Positions 1 through 6,852 of a stretch of 11,602 nt of DNA are shown here, piece after piece (the first letter of the stretch is position 1; each line of letters begins with the position of its first letter). The notes beneath the pieces are model-generated. The model had not been told where the DNA came from. It saw only the letters and a list, made by a program, of their open reading frames with translations, and searched no databases. A program made the position numbers and the translations under genes. This stretch comes from an uncultured Clostridia bacterium (GTDB lineage: Bacteria; Bacillota; Clostridia; TANB77; CAG-508), in assembly GCA_934121875.1 (NCBI GenBank), contig CAKOVG010000026.1:1-11602 (forward strand). The letters are read 5' to 3'.

Positions 1-71
1 GGCGCAATAGGGATCGAACCTATGACCTCCTGCTTGTAAGGCAGATGCTCTCCCAGCTGAGCTATGCGCCC
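1..71 (-). tRNA. tRNA-Val (anticodon UAC), 3' end cut by window edge
   Basis: Read on the minus strand, the sequence folds as a full cloverleaf: acceptor strand GGGCGCA, a D arm closed by GCTC/GAGC, an anticodon arm with loop CTTACAA (anticodon TAC, valine), and a T arm ATAGG-TTCGATC-CCTAT. The 3' acceptor strand reads TGCGCC at the window edge, so the last paired C, the discriminator base and the CCA lie outside. It has its own promoter and lies downstream of the S41 protease gene on the same strand. Confidence 0.97.
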
Positions 72-89
72 ATTTCTTTCGACTTGTTT

Positions 90-118
90 AGTATACTAAA
101 TTTAATTATAATTGTCAA
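90..118 (-). promoter_or_regulatory. Promoter of the tRNA-Val gene
   Basis: On the minus strand a perfect -35 box TTGACA (113-118) is separated by 17 bases from the -10 box TATACT (90-95). The first tRNA base lies 19 bases beyond the -10 box, leaving a short 5' leader for RNase P to remove. This independent promoter means the tRNA does not rely on read-through from the cell-wall operon. Confidence 0.85.
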
Positions 119-157
119 TACATATTTTAAAAAAAATATAAATTTTTTTATTTTTTT

Positions 158-197
158 AGGTGGAGTGAAAAATAAAGTTTTTCACTCCTTTTTTCCT
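158..197. terminator. Hairpin after the cell-wall operon, probable terminator of unclear direction
   Basis: An 11-bp perfect stem (162-172 with 178-188, arms GGAGTGAAAAA and TTTTTCACTCC) closes a five-base loop, 16 bases past the stop codon of the S41 protease. Placement suits a terminator of the minus-strand operon. However, the immediate T-run (189-194) follows the stem on the plus strand. On the minus strand the stem is followed by ACC and an A-rich tract, with a run of eight T only further on (about 128-136). It may work as an RNA end in either direction; the hairpin itself is certain, its direction is not. Confidence 0.6.
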
Positions 198-203
198 AAA
201 TTA

Positions 204-1412
204 TTATTTTAAGACTTCTATTGCTTTTTTTAACTGTGTGTCGTCTTTTTCTGGTATTGTTATTTTGTTTTTTAACTCTTCTGACAATTTTACTTCTATA
301 TCTGGTATTACTCCAATTTTGTGGATTGCATTATGATTTGGTGTGTAATATTCACTTACTGTAATTTTTAATCCACTTCCATCTGATAATTGATGTAACT
401 CCTGAATTATTCCTTTTCCATATGTTTTTGTTCCAATTATTGTTGCTTTTCGATTGTCTTTTAATGCTCCTGCTAATATTTCTGATGCACTTGCAGAGTA
501 TTCATTAACAAGTAATACTGTTGGTATATTTATTATTGGTTTTTCTTTTGCTTTTGTAATTTCTTCCTTATTATTTTTGTCTTTAGTTATTAGTAGTGTA
601 GCATCTTTTTCTACTAACATATTTGCTATTTCAAGCGCTTCATCTACTATTCCACCACCATTATTTCTAATATCTATTATTAATTTTTGTATTCCTTGTT
701 TTTGTAACTCTTGATATTTTGTTTTAAATTCTTCTGCACAGTTTCCTTCAAAGTCGGCTATTGTTATGTATCCAATATTGTTTTCTAGTATTTTTGTAGA
801 GACATGACTTATTACTATTTTTTCTCTAGTAATTTCAAAAGTTTTAAGTTCTCCATTTCTTTCTATTTCTATTTTAATTTTACTTCCTTCTTCACCTTTT
901 ATTTTATTTGAGGCTTCTTCCAGTTTATCACCTGTATATTCTATATTGTCTATTTTTTTTATAATATCTCCTGGTAGTATTCCGGCTTTCTCTGCTGGTG
1001 AGTTTTCTATTGGTTTTATAATTAGTATTGCATTTTTTTCAATGTATTGTGTCATATATATGCCAATTCCAACAAAATTTCCATTTGTGGTTTCCATTAT
1101 TTCTTTCATTTCTTTTTTTGTATAGTATGTTGTGTATGGGTCTCCTAATGCGTCAACATACCCTTTTATTGCACCTTCTATTAATTCTTGGTCTACTATT
1201 TCTCCTATGTATTTTTTTTCTAATTCAGTTCTAAATTGTGCTAAAGTATATTCTAATCCTTCTAAAGAAGTAGTATTTACCTTTTCAGAATATAGTCCTT
1301 TATTTATTAAAAATTGATATGTTGCAAATGTAGTTAATAAAGATGTAATGATTATTACAATTAATATAAGCATAATCATTTTATATATTCTTTGGGTGTT
1401 TTTATTTTCCAT
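204..1412 (-). CDS. S41 family carboxy-terminal processing protease (CtpA/CtpB type)
   Basis: A 402-residue membrane-anchored serine protease of the tail-specific protease family. Residues 12-34 form one N-terminal transmembrane segment, so the rest should lie outside the membrane. A PDZ domain covers about 105-195 (substrate C-terminus binding), followed by the S41 core with DIRNNGGG (247-254). The Ser-Lys-Gln catalytic set is intact: S308 in SASASE, K333 in YGKG and Q337, with the 25-residue Ser-Lys spacing usual for the family. Length is typical, with no insertion or truncation. The ATG has AGAGGA upstream. It is the last gene of the ftsEX operon, 72 bases after the second M23 gene. Family members cleave or degrade envelope proteins (E. 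coli Prc removes the hydrolase MepS; Bacillus CtpB acts in sporulation signalling). A role in trimming or removing the neighbouring hydrolases is inferred from context only. Confidence 0.95.
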   Translation of the reverse strand: MENKNTQRIYKMIMLILIVIIITSLLTTFATYQFLINKGLYSEKVNTTSLEGLEYTLAQFRTELEKKYIGEIVDQELIEGAIKGYVDALGDPYTTYYTKKEMKEIMETTNGNFVGIGIYMTQYIEKNAILIIKPIENSPAEKAGILPGDIIKKIDNIEYTGDKLEEASNKIKGEEGSKIKIEIERNGELKTFEITREKIVISHVSTKILENNIGYITIADFEGNCAEEFKTKYQELQKQGIQKLIIDIRNNGGGIVDEALEIANMLVEKDATLLITKDKNNKEEITKAKEKPIINIPTVLLVNEYSASASEILAGALKDNRKATIIGTKTYGKGIIQELHQLSDGSGLKITVSEYYTPNHNAIHKIGVIPDIEVKLSEELKNKITIPEKDDTQLKKAIEVLK

Positions 1413-1446
1413 TTTTCAAAAATCCTCTTTTCTATTTTTAAATTTC

Positions 1447-1475
1447 TTTATATTATATTTATGTAAGTATGTAAA
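1447..1475 (-). promoter_or_regulatory. Possible weak internal promoter before the S41 protease gene
   Basis: On the minus strand, TTTACA (1470-1475), a 17-base spacer and TATAAA (1447-1452) lie in the 72-base gap between the second M23 gene and the protease gene. In such AT-rich sequence a match of this quality can arise by chance, so this is only a candidate for extra expression of the last gene. Confidence 0.25.
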
Positions 1476-1484
1476 TATTATTAT

Positions 1485-2705
1485 TTATGGTGCATTAACA
1501 TATTTTAATGGATCTACTGTTGTTCCATTAACTCTAACTTCAAAGTGTAGGTGTGGACCTGTTGAGTTTCCTGTTGATCCTATTTCCATTATTATATCTC
1601 CTTGTTTTACTTCTGCACCCGGTTCTGTTAATATAGTTTGACCATGCCCATATAGTGTTGATATTCCATTGCCATGATTTATTATTACACAATTTCCATA
1701 AGAACCTAATTCGCCAGCATAAGTAACTACTCCTGCTAGTGCAGCAACTGCTGGTGTTCCATACCATGTATTTCCAATATCTATTCCTAAGTGAAAGTTT
1801 ATAACTCCCTGTATTGGATGTTGCCTTGTTCCATAGTCTGATGTTATTGCTGTTCCAGTTTTTGCTACTGGCCATATCATGAGTCCACCTGTATATTGAA
1901 TACTGTATTCTCCAGTTTCTCCACTAATTTCTCTTATTCTTGTTTCTATTTGTATTGCTTCTGTTTTATATTTTGTTATTTTTTCGTTTAATTCTTTTTC
2001 ATTTTTTGATAGCTGTTCTATATAGCCTTCTTGTAGTGCTTTTATGTTTTTAAATATTGTTTCAGATTGTTCTGCTTTTAACTTTAAAGTTTTTAATTCT
2101 TCTGTTTCTTTTTCTATTTTTTGTTTTGATATTTCTATTGTATGTTTTTCTTCTTCAACTTTCGAAATTAATTGATTATCATATTCCATAATTTCCAACA
2201 TTTTATAGTATCTTGATATAAAGTCTGATAAATTTTTAGAAGAAAGTAAAACGTCTAAATATAATACTGAGCCTGATTCATATAATGCTACTAGTCTTTC
2301 TCTTAATAATTTTTCTCTTTTAGTATAGTTCTCTGTTACATTATTTAGCTTTTGTGTAGTTTCATTTATTGATGTTTCTAATATTTTTAGTTTATTTCCT
2401 AATTCTTCATTTTCTGTTTTATATGTTCTTATTTTATCATCTAATTCTTGAATCTTTATAAGCACTTCTGACATTTCTGTTTTTACATATTCTAGTTCTA
2501 TGTTTGTGGTATCAATTTTATTTGTTAGTTCACTTTTTTTACTGTTCAATTCTTCTATGCTGTTAGTGTTTATATTTATTTCATTATTTTCTAAGTTTGT
2601 TTCATTTGTTTGATTATTTATTTTATCTGTTGCTAATGTGTATACAGATATATTTAGTATAAATACAAAAATAAGGAGAATACTTATAAATTTATTAATT
2701 TTCAT
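1485..2705 (-). CDS. Secreted coiled-coil M23 peptidoglycan endopeptidase (second of two paralogues)
   Basis: 406 residues. A signal peptide (lysine-containing start, hydrophobic core to about residue 20, likely cut after A25) is followed by a low-complexity Asn/Thr/Glu stretch. A long coiled coil covers about 45-260, then a LytM/M23 metallopeptidase domain about 275-400. All M23 zinc and catalytic residues are present: H305 and D309 (HLGID), H354 (YGH), and H385 and H387 (PHLHF). It is therefore predicted to be an active peptide-crosslink hydrolase, unlike E. coli EnvC, which has lost its zinc site. Between the coiled-coil arms lies LVALYESG...LDVLLSS (138-156), shared with its upstream paralogue and typical of PcsB/CwlO/EnvC-like proteins that dock to FtsEX. 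The start has AAAGGAG eight bases ahead. It sits between its paralogue and the S41 protease gene, 72 bases from each. Partnership with FtsX is inferred from gene order and architecture. Confidence 0.93.
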   Translation of the reverse strand: MKINKFISILLIFVFILNISVYTLATDKINNQTNETNLENNEININTNSIEELNSKKSELTNKIDTTNIELEYVKTEMSEVLIKIQELDDKIRTYKTENEELGNKLKILETSINETTQKLNNVTENYTKREKLLRERLVALYESGSVLYLDVLLSSKNLSDFISRYYKMLEIMEYDNQLISKVEEEKHTIEISKQKIEKETEELKTLKLKAEQSETIFKNIKALQEGYIEQLSKNEKELNEKITKYKTEAIQIETRIREISGETGEYSIQYTGGLMIWPVAKTGTAITSDYGTRQHPIQGVINFHLGIDIGNTWYGTPAVAALAGVVTYAGELGSYGNCVIINHGNGISTLYGHGQTILTEPGAEVKQGDIIMEIGSTGNSTGPHLHFEVRVNGTTVDPLKYVNAP

Positions 2706-2777
2706 TATGCATTCTCCTTTCTCTTTTATTATTTGTTAAATTTTAAAAATAATTATTATTTAGCTAGGCAAAATTTA

Positions 2778-3926
2778 TTACCAGTGGCAATACTTAAGTG
2801 GATTAACTGTACTACTTGAATCTGCTGAAGTACGCACTTCAAAATGTAAGTGTGGTCCTGTTCCTATACCTGTACTTCCGCTTACGGCTATTTTTTGTGC
2901 TCTTGCAACTTTTTGACCTGTTGAAACTGATATTGAGTCTAGGTGTTGATAAAATGTAAATAGATTATCTGCATGTTTTACCATTACATAATTACCTCTA
3001 TAAATATTGTATCCTTTACTTACTACAACGCCTGCTGCTGCTGAATATACTGGTTGATAACTTACTCCTATATCTAATGCTGGATGCCATCCTGTTGCTC
3101 CTGGACAAGGCTCTTCTCTTGACCCATAATATGATGTTATAATGTTATATCCATATGAACTGCTTGATAATGGCCAGCTTAATGTTCCTGTAAATTTTCC
3201 TGTATATGAACTTCCGTTTTTATTAGCCTCTTCTTTTAATTTTGCTTCTAATTCTGCTATTGATTTTTTGTATTTATTTATTTCTGTTTGGATGTCTTTT
3301 TGTTCTTTTGTTAATGTTTCTGCTTTAGCTTCTTTGCTAGTTTTTGCAACTTTTATTTTAGTTTGTTTGCTTTGCACTGCTTGTTTATCTTCTGCTAATT
3401 CTTTTTTTTGTTTTTCTAAATCATTTTTTACTTTTTTTACTTCTTCTCTTTGAGCTTCTACTTTATCCATTTGCTCATTGTCTGCATCTGTTAATTGTTG
3501 TACTTTTGAACTCATAGAAATATAGTCCCAAATGTTATCTGAAGCTAGTAAAACATCTAAGAAAGTTATTCTTCCTTGTTCATATATTGCTACTAATCTA
3601 TCCTCTAAAAGTTGTTTTTTTTCGTCATAATCTTTTTGTAGTTCTTCAATTTCTTTGTTTTTTTCTTTTATGTTTTTTTCCATTTTAGTTATTTTACTAT
3701 TTAATTCTTTAATTTCTTTTTCATATTCTGCTATTTCTTCTTCTAAGTCTGAAATTTCGTTTAATATTGTTTCTTTTGCTGCTGTTACTTTTTTATTGTT
3801 TGTATTAGCTTTATTTAGCTTGTCCTTTACAGAGTTCAAGTCTGATTGTGTGGTTGCATATGTATAAACAAATGTAACTTGTAACAAAACAAATATTAAT
3901 AAAATAGCTATAATTTTTTTTCTCAT
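2778..3926 (-). CDS. Secreted coiled-coil M23 peptidoglycan endopeptidase (first of two paralogues)
   Basis: 382 residues with a signal peptide (MRKK start, hydrophobic 5-22, likely cut near residue 25). A highly charged Lys/Glu-rich coiled coil covers about 27-237 and a C-terminal M23 domain about 247-380. The catalytic set is complete: H281 and D285 (HPALD), H328 (YQH), and H359 and H361 (PHLHF). The central motif LVAIYEQG...LDVLLAS (111-129) matches the paralogue downstream. The gene begins 16 bases after the ftsX stop, with AGAGGAG eight bases before its ATG, so it is tightly coupled to ftsEX and is the first candidate for the FtsX-controlled hydrolase. It differs from the paralogue by having two cysteines in or next to the catalytic domain (C274, C380) and a shorter N-terminal region. 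The specific bond cut cannot be read from sequence. Confidence 0.94.
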   Translation of the reverse strand: MRKKIIAILLIFVLLQVTFVYTYATTQSDLNSVKDKLNKANTNNKKVTAAKETILNEISDLEEEIAEYEKEIKELNSKITKMEKNIKEKNKEIEELQKDYDEKKQLLEDRLVAIYEQGRITFLDVLLASDNIWDYISMSSKVQQLTDADNEQMDKVEAQREEVKKVKNDLEKQKKELAEDKQAVQSKQTKIKVAKTSKEAKAETLTKEQKDIQTEINKYKKSIAELEAKLKEEANKNGSSYTGKFTGTLSWPLSSSSYGYNIITSYYGSREEPCPGATGWHPALDIGVSYQPVYSAAAGVVVSKGYNIYRGNYVMVKHADNLFTFYQHLDSISVSTGQKVARAQKIAVSGSTGIGTGPHLHFEVRTSADSSSTVNPLKYCHW

Positions 3927-3942
3927 AGTTTTTTCTCCTCTA

Positions 3943-4845
3943 TTATACCTCTAAATATTTTTTCATTGAAATAGCACTTCCTAAAGCTCCTATTCCAATT
4001 CCTAGTACTAAATATACTATTAATAGTGTTTTGAACAGTTCATTGAATGTTAATAGTGGTATATTTATCATATTGTTTATTAGCGATTGTTGTATTTGAG
4101 CTACTACAGCATTATATGAAAATGATAATATTAATAATGATATTAATACTGATATTAAACCTATTATCATACCTTCTACCATAAAAGGCCATCTAATAAA
4201 TCCATTAGTTGCTCCAACATATTTCATTATTGAAATTTCTTTTCTTCTTGCATGTACTGTTAGTTTGATGGTATTAGTTATAATGAATATTGATATAAAT
4301 ATTAAAATAACTAAAATAACTGTTGTAATAATGTTTATTCCATCTGCTATTTTTACCAAAGCATTTATAGTATCTGTTCTAACTTCGACACTTGCTACTA
4401 TAGTTGATTTTGCTATATCGTTTTTTACTTCTTCAGCCTTTGTTAAATTTGTTAATGTAACAACAAAAGAATCTTTAAATGGATTGTTGTCTCCGTCATA
4501 TGTATCCCATAAAGATTTTTTGTCTTTGAACATTCTTTTCATTTCTTCTAAAGCATCTGCCTTAGTTTTTTCTTCTATAGTGTTTACATATTCATTGCTT
4601 CTAATTTTGTTTTTTAATTCTGTTTTTTGCTCTACTGTTGCTTCATTTTTAATGAATACCTGCATTCCTTGTTGTTCTTCTATTGTTTTTGTAATATGGT
4701 TTATGTTTTGGCTAACTGCAAAAAATATTCCAAATACAAACATTGTTGCACACATTATAATTAATGATGCCATTGTGGATTTTTTGTTTTTGAATACATT
4801 TCTAAAACCTTCTCCAATTAAATAACCAAAAATACTATACCTCAC
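3943..4845 (-). CDS. ftsX: Cell division ABC transporter permease subunit FtsX
   Basis: FtsX is the membrane half of FtsEX, which passes ATP-driven conformational change to peptidoglycan hydrolases outside the cell. Counting from the chosen start (300 residues) it has the family layout: cytoplasmic N-terminus with GYLIGEGFRN, TM1 about 24-45, a large outer loop about 46-168 (including NPFKDSF, 121-127, the family NP..DSF motif), then three more helices about 170-192, 222-243 and 269-292. The conserved cytoplasmic segment EISIMKYVGAT lies between TM2 and TM3. The open frame extends to an ATG at 4867-4869. That ATG has no properly spaced ribosome site, whereas GTG at 4843-4845 is preceded at eight bases by AAGGGGTGG and gives the usual FtsX N-terminus, so GTG is preferred. 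It overlaps the end of ftsE by 11 bases, indicating translational coupling. Confidence 0.95.
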   Translation of the reverse strand: MRYSIFGYLIGEGFRNVFKNKKSTMASLIIMCATMFVFGIFFAVSQNINHITKTIEEQQGMQVFIKNEATVEQKTELKNKIRSNEYVNTIEEKTKADALEEMKRMFKDKKSLWDTYDGDNNPFKDSFVVTLTNLTKAEEVKNDIAKSTIVASVEVRTDTINALVKIADGINIITTVILVILIFISIFIITNTIKLTVHARRKEISIMKYVGATNGFIRWPFMVEGMIIGLISVLISLLILSFSYNAVVAQIQQSLINNMINIPLLTFNELFKTLLIVYLVLGIGIGALGSAISMKKYLEV

Positions 4846-5521
4846 TGTTATATCCACCCCTTCTATCATCTCTTACAATATTGCCTTCTTCTATTTGTAT
4901 TACCCTTTTTTTCATTTTGTCTACAATATCTCTAGCGTGTGTTGCTACTACAACTGTTGTTCCTCTTTTATTAATGTCATCTAAAAGGTTCATAATTTCC
5001 CATGCTGTTTCAGGGTCTAAGTTTCCTGTAGGTTCATCTGCAATTAGCATAGATGGATTATTTACTAATGCTCTTGCTAAAGCAACTCTTTGTTGTTCTC
5101 CTCCTGATAGTTCGTTTGGATACATTTTAGCTTTATTGCTTAGTCCTACTAAAGATAATATCATAGGTACTTGTCTTCTAATATGCCTTTGTGTTGCTCT
5201 TACAATATACATTGCATATGCAACATTGTCATATACTGTTCTGTCTGGTAAAAGTCTAAAGTCTTGGAATACAACTCCCATACTTCTTCTTAAAAAAGGT
5301 ATTCTTTTTTGTTTTAAAAAAGTAGTATCTTTTCCATTTATAATAATATTTCCTTTTGTTGGTTCTTCTTCTTTTAATATTAGCTTAATTAATGTTGATT
5401 TTCCTGAGCCAGAGCTTCCAACTAAAAATGCAAAATCTCCTTTTTCAATTGTGAAATTTGCATTGTGAACCGCTTCTATTCCTGTATCATAAGTCTTACT
5501 GACATTTCTAAATTCTATCAT
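4835..5521 (-). CDS. ftsE: Cell division ATP-binding protein FtsE
   Basis: 228-residue ABC ATPase, the cytoplasmic motor of FtsEX. All nucleotide-binding elements are intact: Walker A GSSGSGKST (35-43), Q-loop Q86 in VFQDFRLL, signature LSGGEQQR (138-145), Walker B LIADE (159-163) and switch H195. The FtsE-typical GVVFQDFRLLPDRTVYDNV region separates it from LolD/MacB-like ATPases, and the adjacent ftsX confirms the assignment. It is the first gene of a five-gene operon: a good promoter lies 50 bases upstream and AGGAGT lies eight bases before the ATG. The stop codon lies inside the start of ftsX. In other bacteria the complex activates CwlO (Bacillus), PcsB (streptococci) or EnvC (E. coli); here the partners are likely the two M23 proteins encoded just downstream. 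Confidence 0.97.
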   Translation of the reverse strand: MIEFRNVSKTYDTGIEAVHNANFTIEKGDFAFLVGSSGSGKSTLIKLILKEEEPTKGNIIINGKDTTFLKQKRIPFLRRSMGVVFQDFRLLPDRTVYDNVAYAMYIVRATQRHIRRQVPMILSLVGLSNKAKMYPNELSGGEQQRVALARALVNNPSMLIADEPTGNLDPETAWEIMNLLDDINKRGTTVVVATHARDIVDKMKKRVIQIEEGNIVRDDRRGGYNSEV

Positions 5522-5570
5522 TTGAATAACTCCTAACTAAGATTAGACATCTTTTTTCCTATTCTCTTTT

Positions 5571-5599
5571 ATCATAACAATAAAATACAATAAATGCAA
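5571..5599 (-). promoter_or_regulatory. Promoter of the ftsE-ftsX-M23-M23-S41 operon
   Basis: On the minus strand, -35 TTGCAT (5594-5599), a 17-base spacer and -10 TATGAT (5571-5576) lie just beyond the terminator of the transketolase genes. Predicted transcription starts near 5564, giving a leader of about 43 bases before ftsE. No other comparably good promoter is visible before the next four genes. Confidence 0.75.
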
Positions 5600-5612
5600 T
5601 AGTTTTTTTTGG

Positions 5613-5656
5613 AAAAAAACAGAATATTTTTGCTTCAAACACGCAAATATTCTGCT
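5613..5656 (-). terminator. Rho-independent terminator of the transketolase operon
   Basis: On the minus strand, arms CAGAATATTT and AAATATTCTG (5645-5654 with 5620-5629) form a stem with an inner GC/GC extension and a small bulge. It is followed at once by seven T residues (5613-5619). It starts about 43 bases after the stop of the transketolase C-terminal gene. Confidence 0.85.
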
Positions 5657-5697
5657 TTTCTTTATATTTCTTGTTTTTATTAAAATTCACAAAAAAT

Positions 5698-6633
5698 TTA
5701 CAAATATTCTTTTACTTTATCAATAATTGCTTGACTATCTAATTTAAAATATTTTAATAGTTGGTCTGCTTTTCCTGATTTTCCAAACTTATCTTGCATT
5801 CCCATTCTTACAACTTTTGTTGGATATTCTTCTGATAATACCTCACAAACTGCTGTGCCTAGCCCTCCAATTATACTGTGATCTTCAATAGTAATTAGCT
5901 TTTTAGTTTCTTTAGCACATTTTATTATCATTTCTCTATCAATTGGTTTTATTGTATGTACATCAACCACACGAATATTTATATTTTCCTTTTCAAGTTC
6001 TTCTTTGGCTTTTAATGCTTCTGCTACTTCAACACCTGTTGCAAATATAGTAGCATCTGTGCCATTTCCTATTTGCACCGCTTTGCCTATTTCAAAATTT
6101 TGATTTTCATCATATATAACTGGTGTTGCAACTCTTGCCAAACGAATATATACTGGTCCATCAGTTTTTGCCATTTCTTTTATGGCCCATCTAGTTTGCA
6201 CATCATCTGAGGTACATAGTACTGTCATATTTGGAATACTTCTCATTAGGCTTAAATCTTCTAGCATTTGATGTGTTGCTCCATCTTCTCCTACTGTAAT
6301 TCCAGCATGTGTTCCACAAATTTTTACATTAAGTTTTGGATAAGCAACGCTATTTCTAATTTGATCATATGCTCTTCCTGCTGCAAACATCGCAAATGTA
6401 CTAGCAAAAGGAATTTTTTCAGTGGTTGCTAGTCCCGCTGATATTCCTATCATATTTTGTTCTTCAATTCCTACATTTATAAATCTATCTGGAAATTCTT
6501 TTTCAAAAAGACTAGTTTTAGTTGCTCCAGCCAAGTCGGCTGTTAAAACAACTACATTTTCATTTTCCTTGCCCAACTCTACAAGAGCCTTTCCAAAACT
6601 CTCACGAGTAGCAATTTTATTATCTAAATCCAT
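5698..6633 (-). CDS. Transketolase, C-terminal subunit (split transketolase)
   Basis: 311 residues covering the pyrimidine-binding and C-terminal domains of transketolase. With the N-terminal subunit it should form a thiamine diphosphate enzyme that moves two-carbon ketol units between sugar phosphates in the non-oxidative pentose phosphate pathway. The catalytic glutamate is E58 in GIEEQNM, aligned to the GIREHAM motif of full-length enzymes; the phosphate/TPP-facing GEDGATHQ and the C-terminal fold are also present. The open frame extends to an ATG at 6655-6657, but that codon has no ribosome site. The ATG at 6631-6633 has GGAAAGGA 11 bases before it and gives the usual short N-terminus. 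It follows the N-terminal gene in the operon, but a 156-base palindrome separates them instead of the usual tight junction. The substrate could differ (other split TPP enzymes exist), but transketolase fits best. Confidence 0.93.
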   Translation of the reverse strand: MDLDNKIATRESFGKALVELGKENENVVVLTADLAGATKTSLFEKEFPDRFINVGIEEQNMIGISAGLATTEKIPFASTFAMFAAGRAYDQIRNSVAYPKLNVKICGTHAGITVGEDGATHQMLEDLSLMRSIPNMTVLCTSDDVQTRWAIKEMAKTDGPVYIRLARVATPVIYDENQNFEIGKAVQIGNGTDATIFATGVEVAEALKAKEELEKENINIRVVDVHTIKPIDREMIIKCAKETKKLITIEDHSIIGGLGTAVCEVLSEEYPTKVVRMGMQDKFGKSGKADQLLKYFKLDSQAIIDKVKEYL

Positions 6634-6681
6634 ATTTTTATTTTTCCTTTCCTGCATTTTTATCTATAATTCTTTAAACAC

Positions 6682-6837
6682 GAGTAATATAAAACTTTTC
6701 GAAGTGACGGCTGTGGGGACCAACAAGCTAGAAGATGTTACTAAATTTTTTCAAATCATTATTAATGTTTGCAAAAAATTGTTGTTACATCTTCTTGCGT
6801 TGTTGGGATTGAACGGAGAAAAGTTCTTATATTACTC
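6682..6837. repeat. Long imperfect palindrome between the transketolase halves (MITE-like or structured RNA)
   Basis: The whole 156 bases fold back on themselves. Outer stem: 6682-6692 pairs perfectly with 6827-6837, then 6693-6700 with 6818-6825 after one bulged base. An asymmetric internal loop follows (6701-6719, GC-rich, against 6807-6817). Then come CCAACAA (6720-6726) with 6800-6806, AGAAGATGT (6730-6738) with 6787-6795, and an A/T stem 6743-6751 with 6773-6782, closing near 6752-6772. No T-run follows on either strand, so this is not a standard terminator. No convincing open frame or target-site duplication is visible. A long hairpin with a central bubble also resembles 6S RNA architecture. 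A plus-strand TATAAT lies at 6665-6670 without a good -35 box. Identity is open. Confidence 0.8.
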
Positions 6838-6852
6838 TTACTTAAAAATCAA

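Noticed and set aside
4265..4825. Long plus-strand frame (186 codons) opposite ftsX
   Set aside because: It lies wholly inside a clearly conserved FtsX gene; long antisense frames are expected opposite AT-rich membrane protein genes.
6682..6837. T-box or tandem terminator leader for the transketolase C half
   Set aside because: No AGGGTGG-type T-box motif, no specifier-loop pattern, and no U-tract after the hairpin on the minus strand.
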